A DNA stretch of 64,000 nucleotides from Knufia peltigerae. Its lineage: Eukaryota; Ascomycota; Eurotiomycetes; Chaetothyriales; Trichomeriaceae. The translations under genes and the position numbers were made by a program. Positions 50,943 to 60,085 of this stretch are shown piece after piece. Numbering within the stretch: position 1 is the stretch's first letter; the number at the start of each line of letters is the position of its first letter. Below the pieces are notes generated by a model. That model saw only the letters and a program-made list of their open reading frames with translations. It was not told where the DNA came from and did not search any database. Where the stretch lies: positions 1 through 64,000 of the forward strand of contig JAPDRN010000085.1 of NCBI GenBank assembly GCA_030247855.1, in the 5' to 3' direction.

Positions 50943-51666
50943 GTACTCCTGGGAGTCATTTGCATTGCGGTCGGAGGGAAAGGGTAGAGAGGGTCGAGGG
51001 TGAGGTGGTTGCTGGGGTTCGACGAGTCCTTCGCAGTCTGCAATCCCAGTTCAGTGAGCGAGTTGCATGAACATCGACCAGCGCCTTGGCGATCCACAAA
51101 AGCGGCGTGACGTCCGGAAGGGGATATTCCGAAGCCGAAGTCCAGTGGGTGTTCGGGCACTCACCTTTACCAGACCACCTCGCATTTTGCCGCGCACACT
51201 TCTTCCTCGCCTTCCCATGTCTTCCCTTCTTGTTCTTGCTCAGTGTCGCTGAGCACTATGTAGCAGCCTTGATGAAAATCTAGTCACTCGTAGTCTACAG
51301 TTGGCGTGCAGATATTGTCAGACCTCAATGAAGAGGATGGAGACCCCCGACGAATCTGACGCCGCTTTTGATGTGAGTGGCAGGGCAAGTGCGAAGAGTG
51401 TCCAGGCTGATGCACCGCCGAGCGATGGCAAGAGCCTTGACAATGAAAGCTATGTACGTGCAGGCCATATCCGTCCCCATTCATGCTGCTGTCTGGTCTG
51501 TTCTCGTAGTAAGTTCGCAAGTTCACGCCAAGGCATTGAACTGCGCAGCTTTCACATCCCTCGGCCCCGCTAACATAATGTATTTGCCGCCGTGATAAAG
51601 ATGTTGCCACAATATAGTGCAACATCTACTCACTCTGGCAACGTAGACTGTAATTAGCACAGGATG
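50943..51666. other. region upstream of CTK1
   Basis: It contains an in-frame open stretch just before the CTK1 ATG (50943-51011), suggesting an extra 5' exon that could start at 51185. Otherwise no gene is supported; frames at 51284-51625 have no signature. Confidence 0.5.
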
Positions 51667-52023
51667 TCAATAATCCACCTCGGGCAAAAAGTGCCTCATT
51701 ACCACTTTCCAAAGTCCATGTCGATCGGGGTGATCGACTGGGTTAATGGTAATGCTGGTAATCAGTAACTCAAAAGCTGTCACCTCTGGCGGGCTCTCTG
51801 TTTCCCCGAGGCGAGCAGATGATTTGTTGCCAGTCGTTAATCTGGCAGGCCTTTCACAAGCAGTGATAATCAACGGGTTCAGAAAGCCAGGGTTGAAGTT
51901 AGATTTAGCTGTGCTGCAGCAACAATGCACATCAGGTGTTGTGGTGTGAACAATTTCATCCCTGACAGTATCACCGCTGTAAAGACTGGCGAAGAGCAAC
52001 ATGGCTGAGAATAGTTCCGGCAT
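51667..52023 (-). CDS. possible small secreted protein
   Basis: Open frame of 118 codons from ATG 52023. MPELFSAMLLFASLYSG could be a short signal peptide; then comes a small mature part with four Cys (VHCCCST, ITACERP) and a hydrophobic C-terminus FELLITSITINP. I recognise no family, and no neighbouring exon confirms it. It could equally be chance, so it is offered as a weak candidate only. Confidence 0.2.
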   Translation of the reverse strand: MPELFSAMLLFASLYSGDTVRDEIVHTTTPDVHCCCSTAKSNFNPGFLNPLIITACERPARLTTGNKSSARLGETESPPEVTAFELLITSITINPVDHPDRHGLWKVVMRHFLPEVDY

Positions 52024-52943
52024 AAACAACGAGGCAACGAAATAACGAGGCACAATCTGTGGGAATTCGTGGTTGTTTGGTCAAGTTTCCCCGCTGACCG
52101 CCTTGTCGGGTCTGCATGCGAATGGCGTGGAAAGCCTGAAAAAAAGGCGTAATTGCAACCAGGTGAGAGCCTTCACGGGATTTGCACCTCAATTTATAAA
52201 GAGGTATACTTGATTTGGATGATGGTATACAGAGATTGTTGACATTGGTCCTCACTTAAAGGAAGACAAGTCGTCTGATGTCAAACTTGAGATTCCCACG
52301 ATGTCTCGGCAAACCTGCTGTTCGAGAGTTGCTTGCGTTGTGTACTAGCCATTCTTGGAGCGTTGTTTATTGTCGGTCATGTGACACAAACGGGACAGGC
52401 ACAGTTCGATATTCACGAGACAAAACGAGCAATACAAAGCTACCTTACCTAGGTTGCTGAATTGGTTCATGGTTTTGTCCTATTTTCTCAAGTGGGCGAA
52501 TCATCCATGTCTAGCCTTATTCGTCGATATCGACATATGTGATCGATCTGATTTCATGTTCCCATATCATCAAGGTTTCATAATATTTTCATCCTGCAGA
52601 GAACAGGTCCGGGCTTCCTAGGCCACTCAAAGCTCTGTTTGGTCCTTGATGTAGGCGTACTGGTACGCAGAAAACGCCCGAGTGCTTCGCAATCCGAGGA
52701 ATATGCGGAGAACTCGCTGGACGTTTGCCAGCACCCGCCTTGTCCGGGGACTTTTGAAAATGGCGCCTCTTTCCGTCAACAGGCCACCTCGGGCTGCTCG
52801 AGAATGCCTAGTTACGAAGACGTCAAGCGAGGTTGTATATTTGTTGTGTGGCTTATGGAAAGCACAATAGGCGAGACGATTCCCACGGCTGATTCGAAGC
52901 GATGTTTTCGGATGGCATCTTCCTCAACATAGGTGACGTTCGG
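52024..52943. other. intergenic region of about 0.9 kb
   Basis: Downstream of RFC3 (minus). Frames at 52639-52932 and 52682-52870 lack any domain or consistent splice partner. A TTTATAAAG string lies at about 52194-52202. Nothing else seen. Confidence 0.45.
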
Positions 52944-54216
52944 TCAACCTAGACTCATTCTCTCGCCCACGCCCTTTTCTCCCAAGAGTTCGCAGCCAGT
53001 CCTTACGACACCAACCATGCCTCCAGTTTGCACGCCCTCACTGCCACCTCCAGCAAGTCTGTACTCTATTTCAGCCAGGCCTTGCAGCCAAGTCACGCGA
53101 GTTGCAACGCTGACTTCGAGGGTCTGCAGCTCCTCTGCCAAAGCGGTGAGAATGTCTGCTAGAGCCAAGCCACGGCTGCTTTTCAGTGCATTGATCGTGT
53201 TCAGACAACTCGTAATATCTGGTGTACTCAGCATTGTGGTCATAATCATACGGATATCGTCCGGATGAGGAGCGGCGATACAGTTATATATCGTATCATT
53301 GGTGATAAGCTCGTATTTGACGTCGGAATCTTTGACTGGTGGCTGTCCTCGCATTGGGAGCGGCCTCGAACCTGCATGACACGCCTGTAGAACGTTCAAC
53401 GCTCTTCTCATGTCACCTTTGGACAGTCGGACGAGTGAGTCGACGGCCTCGGGGGCAATGTTGATATGTTCTTGCGAAATGACCAAGTCAACTAGTCGGC
53501 GAATATCAGGTTCTTTGAGAGGGGAAAACCGGAATCTCGTACACCGTGACAGCAGTGCTGGCGACAGCTTGTGTGTATAGTTTGCGATAATGCAAAATCT
53601 TGTGTTGGCCGTGTATTTTTCCATTATTCTTCTCAGAGCCATCTGTGCCGTCGAAGTCATTGCGTCGGCCTCGTCAAGAATGATCAGCTTGAAAGCACCA
53701 AGGCCGAATTTGGCTGCAGTCGAGGATTGCTGAGTGGAGGTGCTGAAGATTTGCTTCGTGGAAGCAAATGTCTTTATTTGCTCTCTTACAACATCAATCC
53801 CACGATCATCTGACGCATTCAATTCCAGCACCATTTGTCGCATGTTTTTAGCGCCATATATTTGTCTTGCTAACGCCAGGATTGTAGACGTCTTGCCAGT
53901 ACCAGGGGGCCCGTAGAGGAGAAGATGAGGTAATCGGTTGTGTTCAATGAATCGATTAATCGTGGCCAGGATATCTTGGTGACCGGATACATCATCGAGC
54001 GTGTTGGGGCGATATTTCTCAACCCTTCAATACGAGATTAGAAGGTAACCCAGCTGGATTGTAAAGGACATACCATGGTAAGTTGTCCTCGGCCTCAATA
54101 GGTAAGTCTGCAACTATGCGCTTTTGCTTCCCTGCAAGATTGTCCGAGCTAAATTGAATCGACTTGTCCTTGGACACTGGGGCATCCACGTCCATATCAT
54201 CTTCGTAGTCCGACAT
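52944..54216 (-). CDS. RFC3: replication factor C subunit 3 (clamp loader small subunit)
   Basis: Two exons (54074-54216 and 52944-54024) encode 407 aa; the join falls in LPW-VEKYRP, restoring the conserved start of the AAA+ module. RFC loads PCNA at primer-template junctions. Walker A is LLLYGPPGTGKTSTILA, followed by LELNASDDRGIDVVREQI, Walker B LIILDEADAMT and the RFC-box SRC arginine finger in LLSRCTRFRF. ALRRIMEKYTANTRFCIIAN and GDMRRALNVLQACH are family-typical. The N-terminal 45 residues are acidic and disordered. A ~14-residue insert (STQQSSTAAKFG) lies between KQIFS and LGAFKLIILDE. The sequence is closest to the Rfc3 subfamily (human RFC5) rather than Rfc2 or Rfc4. Confidence 0.95.
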
Positions 54217-54857
54217 TGTGATCGCCGTCTAAGTATGTAACACTGGCTACACAAAAGTGCAAGGACGATCGAGGAGACATTTCTAGAGGGCGACGCGCTT
54301 AGACGCGTAAATTGATGTGCCATTTGTGGTGTTCGTACTTTGCCGTAGTTTACCTCCACCCTTCCTTCAGCCTCGCCACGCGAGTAGAATAACATAGCGT
54401 AAGGGGAAGTCATGTACATTTTATGGCCAGTAGTAATGTCTGTGTGGTTCAAATGTAGATCCATGTAAATCAAGACAGTATACAAATATATCGCTTGAAA
54501 GTCTAGTAGACGTTGCGTCGGAATAGCGTCGATGTCCTCGAAATATTTTCAGCACCTAACACTGGGGAACTAGGACGTCGAACTCGTAGGTCAACTCATG
54601 AAAAGATTCTTTCGACTATCACCCGACGGCGTCACATGTCACATCACGGAGGCAATGCAGGGTGGCCTGAAAATTTTTGTGTTAGTGTCAGATCAGCATT
54701 AAGCGGATAGCGATTTATTCCAAAGGTGATCTTGACTAAATATTTGAGACGGTGAAGTTCCTCCGAAGTACTCGAAAAATCCAGATTGTTGTAAACCGGT
54801 TTCCATCATTAAGTTGCTGACTTCTCCAACTTCGTAACTCGAATCTATTGTGTGGCA
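54217..54857. other. intergenic region, RFC3 promoter
   Basis: Between tandem minus-strand genes. It marks the border between housekeeping genes and the accessory cluster to the right. Contains GACGCG/ACGCGT strings near 54290-54308 (GGCGACGCGCTTAGACGCGT), resembling the MCB/ACGCG cell-cycle box expected for a replication gene. No gene seen. Confidence 0.5.
54292..54308. promoter_or_regulatory. ACGCG (MCB-like) boxes upstream of RFC3
   Basis: Two GACGCG strings (one extended to the palindrome ACGCGT) about 80 bp before the RFC3 start codon. In yeasts MCB boxes (ACGCGT) bound by MBF drive S-phase genes including RFC subunits. Use here is inferred from that precedent. Confidence 0.45.
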
Positions 54858-57034
54858 TCAGTTGTCCAAGTGCCCATGCTTGGTGCGATCAACCAGCTCT
54901 ACCAAGCTTCCCATAGCCAACATCGCCAGTGTAGGTAAGTCTGACAGGGAAGAAGTATTCTCGGACAGTGTTCGAGCCGCACCAAGAAGTGGTAGAGTCC
55001 TTGGAGGCCAATCCGTCCATGGGAAATGTTTGCGCCAACATGTCGCATCCGCCGCGTCCCACATATTTTCATCGTATGGCAAGTAAAGGTCTAATTCTGG
55101 TAAAGTGAGTCGAAAGGGAGACTGTGTACGGAGATGACACAGGCTATGGACGGCCTAGGCACATGTCAACTGGCAATACATCGAGAAGGTGACACGGCTC
55201 TGGCTTACCACGACCGCCCATCCTAGTCGGCTTCGTTTTTCTCTTGCGATCCATTTCTGCCACTGACTACGATACATCTCGTAGCCCACGTCCCTGGTTA
55301 GATTCTTGCCTAAGAAATCTTCTGGACTGAGGGAGCAATCTAGTGCGCTGATGTCTGAGGGAGGTGTAGCAATGCCGGATGCTGTGCCCTCGTTCTGCTC
55401 TTGCTGCTGAAACTCGAAAATGCAAGCCTTTCGTGCGTTGGCCAGCATACATGCCTGACCAGCGATGGCCCAAGGACGTAACAGCATGGAATTGTCGCTG
55501 ATAATGACAAAGTATAATATGCACTGGCACAAGAGCAACGTTAACGGATCGCAAAGCTTATGGGGCATCCTCAAGTCCCCGGAGGTCTAGATCTGTATCA
55601 GCTATTCCGATCCCCAAGCGACAGATGCCGGGAATAGACATACACTCGAGAGAATCATCGAGACTCTAGCGAGGACTCGGAGGTGATATTCCGCGGCCTG
55701 AGGCTCTGAGCTATAACTGGCTCCAATAGCTGTAATGAGACCGAACAAAAGTGGTGGGGTTCCCCCAACATCACTCGAGGCGCAGTGCATAACTGGGAAT
55801 ATCTAGGGGGAAAATGAGTAATTGAGCAGACAGCGGCCAAAGAGTGACATGTCGATTACCTTGTGAAATTTTTCAAAATATAAATTCCAAAACTGCATCA
55901 TATTTGCTTCGGTCATGTTAGGCACATCAAGAAGAAGACTCTTGTAGTCAGTTGAATCGAGAAGTTCTAAGGCCCCGAGAACCGTGTCGAAGAGATGAGC
56001 TGTGTCGGTTCGTATAGATTCGTCGCCTTGCATTTCTACCGCCATCTCTGCCCTGCATGAATCGAGATTGTCGTTGCTGGATTCTGCACCACCTCCTATC
56101 TCATTAACCAGGACTTCAAAGTATTGTGGCCCAAATGGTGTACCAAGTTTCCAGTTGAACTGTGACCATGGTGTAGCGCTTACGCGAGTTCCTGTGTTCA
56201 CCTGGTGGTTTTGGATGGATGGGGATAGATTCAGTAGTGAAGCAACGGCCTCCGGGCTTGTCTCCTGCTGCATTGGTAGGTCGAAATGCATCATATCTTC
56301 TGGTCTGGGACTGGGATACTGGAAATCTTGATATGCAATATAATCGGTCTGTAAAAAAGCATTAGATCCATATTGGGAGAAAACAGAGGCTGGTGTAGGT
56401 GACTGTGTCCATCTGGGCAGGAAATATCAGTGGGCCAAAAAAATAGCCTACCTGTTCATTGGTAACGGTGACTTGGTCATTTTCTGGATGAACCTGATCG
56501 GTTGGCGGGTGAGGGCTGAGTGACGTGTGGTACGCCAAATGGCCTCCCACCGCAGATTCTGATATACCGTAACTAGGTTCCGTTACCTGGAATTGGTTCG
56601 CATTCCCATCATGATCTTGGACCTCTTCAGCTGGAGATGCTGCCAGGTTCCGTCGCTCGCCATCATTTTCTTTTGCAGAAAAATGAAACTGGCAGATGAT
56701 CCCGTTCTTCTCACATTGACCGCATGAAGGTCCACCACTGCACTTGACCTTGTAGCTATCAGGGAGCACTTGACTCAGAAACAAAGCCTACATCGAGGGA
56801 GGAAAATACGTACAAGGCACACCGGAGACAGCTCTTACGGCGACTCCTTTTCTTCGGTGGCTCAACAGTAACCTTCTGGTGTTTCGCTTTTATATGTCGC
56901 GTCAGAACGTCCCTTCTTGAGAATGTTTTTGAGCAGACTGGACAGGTAACAGGGTTGGCCCGCTTCGAGGAAAAGGGGGGAGCATTAGTAGTGGCTTGGG
57001 GCGAATGTTCCATCATTTTCTGAACGCTTTGCAT
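54858..57034 (-). CDS. fungal transcription factor with C2H2 finger plus Zn2Cys6 cluster
   Basis: Six exons (56814-57034, 56452-56755, 55860-56348, 55644-55802, 55209-55586 and 54858-55154) encode 615 aa. A C2H2 finger uses Cys31, Cys34, His47 and His52 (CPVCSKTFSRRDVLTRHIKA). The basic KKRSRRKSCLRC leads into a complete Zn2Cys6 cluster C-x2-C-x6-C-x5-C-x2-C-x6-C at residues 69-95, which only appears after splicing exon 1 to exon 2. The middle and C-terminal parts resemble the fungal-specific transcription factor domain (FWNLYFEKFHKIFPVMH, GWAVV then HSLCHLRTQSPFRLTLPELD). Such dual-finger proteins often control linked pathway genes. Junctions for exons 4-6 are less certain than the first ones. 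Divergent from the DUF3425 gene, 298 bp apart. Confidence 0.85.
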
Positions 57035-57117
57035 GACTGTAGGGAAGAGACTGAGCTTTTCAGGAAGAAGTTTGCAGGGCGAGGAAGGACGACTCCCCAG
57101 ACTTGCCCCACCTTGAA

Positions 57118-57142
57118 TTCCGGGGCACGCACCTCCCCGGAA
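57118..57142. promoter_or_regulatory. inverted repeat TTCCGGGG-N9-CCCCGGAA, candidate Zn2Cys6 operator
   Basis: Perfect 8-bp arms at 57118-57125 and 57135-57142 with a 9-bp spacer, in the 298-bp divergent region between the transcription factor and the DUF3425 gene. Inverted CGG/CCG half-sites are the usual target of Zn2Cys6 dimers, so autoregulation is plausible. Confidence 0.55.
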
Positions 57143-57332
57143 CAGCACTACGAGTCCCTAACCGAGGTCGAAGGGTGAGTGGCGGAGTCGACCTGTCCAC
57201 GTAGCGCGAGGGGCAGATCCCCTAGGACCAAGTGAGCCCTGGAAAATACCACATCTCCGTACTGTCTATCCAAATCGACCTTAACGATCTCGGAGAGCTA
57301 GGATATCTCTAAGTGGATCGCAGCGTTCGACC

Positions 57333-58515
57333 ATGGACCTCTCCAATGACCTTAGTAGCGAGACAACAAGGAGTGCCGAACTCGAACGACGCTTCGATGA
57401 GCTCGAAAGTCGCCTGGCTGAGGTGCGACAACTGGCAATGCAGTCTTCTCAGGGCCCTTTGCATCAGAATACCGCCGCTGTCGAGCATCTTGGCAACTTT
57501 TTTCATGACGATGGACGCAATCATGATACATGGGCCGATTTTCTTGATTTTGGTGTCATGCCTGAGGAAAGGCCCCCGACGTCGCCGCTGTTTCGCGAAG
57601 GACCTCAAAGCAGCCGGTCTCCCGGAGGCACGACAACCACTTCCTGGCACAAGGCCATTGAGAGAGCTGGCACCAGACGGCGCCTACTATCTCAGCCTTC
57701 GATCTATGATATGGATCTTTTGGAACTTCACAGTTCTGTTCGGTACCAACTTCTGAGGCAGTCCATGACAGCAGGAGAACCACAACAAAGGTTAGTTCAT
57801 TTAGGCCTCGCTGTGTTACCGAGAAAGAAAGACATTATGCTGACAAAATTCATGCAGTCTTGATACTTTGGTACAGAAAATGCTATATCTCCTGGCTTCC
57901 GACAGATACTGGGGAGGCAAGAGGCGATTCTGGTTTGAAACCCTCGCTTTTGAAAAACTGGCTCCAATCACTCGGTATCAAATTATGCCGACAGTCGAAC
58001 ATTACCAGGCAATCCAAGAAGAATTTCAACCAACACAATTACAATTGACCAGATACCATTGGCCCATGGTCGACTGGATTCCGTATGCCAGTTTACGAGA
58101 CAAGATTATCCTTCACGCTGATGAGATTGACCTCGCTGCCGTCGTCGAAGGCACCCTCGAGAGTTGGTGCTTAGAATCAAAAGTAGTGGTGCCCTTGCAC
58201 GGGACTCTTCACGAAACACTGGTGTATTATCGACTCAGCGAATATTTGGAGTATAGACGGCAACAACACGCAGATCCTGCTTCGCTGTCGGGCACGATGT
58301 CGAAGTCTGTCGAGACAGAATTTGTCCTCGCTCTTCGACAGCCCACCCAGGTTTTTAAACTCGAACGGTCGTATTTCGACCGCTTTCCCATGCTTTTTTG
58401 CGAGGATGCCTTGGCCAAGGGTCAGTATAGCCCGGTGGTTATCCAGCAGCGCTCTCCCGAATCACACCAAGCTTCCATCTCGATGTCTGTACTTCCTACA
58501 AGCAACACTGGCTGA
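57333..58515 (+). CDS. DUF3425-domain regulator-like protein without bZIP basic region
   Basis: Two exons (57333-57790 and 57858-58515; intron gttagt...atgcag) encode 371 aa. A short N-terminal heptad-like helix (RRFDELESRLAEVRQLAMQ) precedes a disordered segment. The C-terminal ~220 residues are a DUF3425 domain: WPMVDWIPYASLRDKIILHA, VVEGTLESWCLESKVVVPLH, YYRLSEYLEYRR and FKLERSYFDRFPMLF. DUF3425 usually follows a bZIP; here no basic region is visible in the gene or just upstream. It may thus act as a partner or modulator, or the 5' end may be missing. Convergent with the cyclase gene (138 bp). Confidence 0.8.
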
Positions 58516-58653
58516 TTAAAGAACGTATCATCTGTCGAGGAGCTCCGAGATCTGACTGCAAACGACTCGACGAAACGATCTCTTCAACCATGAAGTCTAG
58601 AATGTTCTCGCGTGTCCCACTCATTACGAAGTCAAGAATGCTCCTTCTTTCAC

Positions 58654-59741
58654 TCAAAGGAGCGCTATAGCATTGGGTGGAGATGCAACACCTCCTGGGA
58701 CATACAGCGGCGCACTTGTGAACAGGAAAGACCACTGGTTCTGCTTTTTGCAGAGTTCACTGAGGCCCTCAAGATTCCAAAGCTCTCCCAGTGGCATGCC
58801 CCAATGAGCAAGTATCCATTCATGGAGGACTACTGCCCCCTTTTGACCGAACGGAACCGGGCACTGTTCAAACCCAATAGAGTCAGTTGCGACAGCTGAG
58901 ATGTGCTGATTCCACAAAAATCGGACCATCTCCATGCTTCTTTCAACCCCTATGAAGGCGGTTTTATCAAGTTTTTCTCTTCGTTCTTCTGGAGAGGCGT
59001 CATAATACCAGCGAGTCCACCCACCACGAAGGAGAAGTATATCCCCTGGGCGGAGCTCGAGATTCTGATGTTTTGCCACCGCCTTTAATTCTGCGACAGT
59101 TACAGAGTGCGGACTGGCCGCAGAAACCGGAGGCTGTCCCGTCTCTTCACGCCATCTGACGTAGTCAATCAGTACTCCTCTTCCGACGATACCACCTGCC
59201 TCGACCCATTCTAATGATATCATTAGTAAAATGATACAATATCTCGGGGAAACATACTGTGTATTCCATTACGGCCATCACGACGTTTGATGATATCTTC
59301 ATGTTTCAATCCATTATAATATAATTCTTGATCCTGAAGCCCACAGTGGGTGAGACCATCCCATTGAGATGATGACTGAGTGTTGAAGTGCAGTTCATCA
59401 TCGTGACCTATGCTAGAATTCATCTCCTTGAAGTCCAGAACCTTTTGTTCAAACAATCTCCGGTTGGCAATGACATAATCGAAGATGTTCAAGGGAAGAT
59501 CGAGGGATACACTTAGCCCGGCCTTGACCTCCTGGGCAGCGTATTTCCTGGCTTCAGGAGTGATTTTGTTTAAAGCTGATACAGACATACGAGTCAGTCA
59601 AAGCCTGGAAAGAAACGGCCCTGTTGAGTGGAACGTACTGCCAATCTGGTCATCTGCGCCCCACAACCCCCACGCATTCCCCTGAGGCTGGCCTTCAACT
59701 TTGGGCAGGTCATCAAAATCAGGAACAGCGGTCTTCGACAT
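58654..59741 (-). CDS. putative cyclase / metal-dependent hydrolase (PF04199 family)
   Basis: Three exons (59639-59741, 59258-59575 and 58654-59210) encode 325 aa. The family includes kynurenine formamidase and isatin hydrolase, metal-dependent enzymes opening amide, lactone or dione rings. Start WGLWGADDQIGTLNKITPEA is the fungal-family signature; FNTQSSSQWDGLTHCGLQD (about residues 98-115) supplies the QxD...H metal-site block that replaces HxGTHxD in bacterial members. ELRPGDILLLRGGWTRWY and VATDSIGFEQCP are further conserved blocks, and VLHEWILAHWGMPLGELWNL closes the fold. No signal peptide: cytosolic. Divergent from the BVMO across 344 bp, suggesting co-regulation and hydrolysis of the BVMO product. 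Confidence 0.9.
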
Positions 59742-60085
59742 TGTGAGAAGTCGTGAATACCTTGAAAAATGCAATTAGTTATGCAATGAGTTGTTCAAAT
59801 ACTTTCGCCAGGTAGATCATGCCACGATGCGTTTTTCAATACTGGTCATCTTGTGGGTGCGCAAACCGTCGGTCCACTACCACCGCCACATTCAACCTCC
59901 GGTCTGAAACACAGCGGTAACGCTTCAGGCCCGTACTTACTTTTTGATCCTTTGCCAGAGGTAGAGATTGACAGAGATAAAGACTTCTTGTCTTGTACGT
60001 CGAAACATTGACGATAGCTCGCGTCATAGCCCGACTCTTTGCACTTCCTACGCCCGCAGCTTGTCCAGAATTACGGTTACATGTA
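59742..60085. promoter_or_regulatory. bidirectional promoter, cyclase / BVMO
   Basis: 344 bp between divergent start codons. Contains ACCGTCGGT (59875-59883) and further CGG/CCG triplets at about 59908 and 59924. Shared regulation of the two enzymes is the simplest reading. Confidence 0.6.
59875..59883. promoter_or_regulatory. ACCG-T-CGGT palindrome, candidate Zn2Cys6 half-site pair
   Basis: Perfect 4-bp arms around one base in the cyclase/BVMO divergent promoter. Short enough to occur by chance; worth attention because related CGG/CCG pairs occur before other genes of the cluster. Confidence 0.4.

Noticed and set aside
52639..52932. 97-codon ORF near RFC3 3' end
   Set aside because: No similarity seen, and the alternative frame in the same DNA is equally open.
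57035..57148. Longer N-terminus of the transcription factor starting at 57148
   Set aside because: The upstream part of that frame opens with GTG, not ATG, and would overlap the TTCCGGGG inverted repeat; ATG 57034 is the first usable start.
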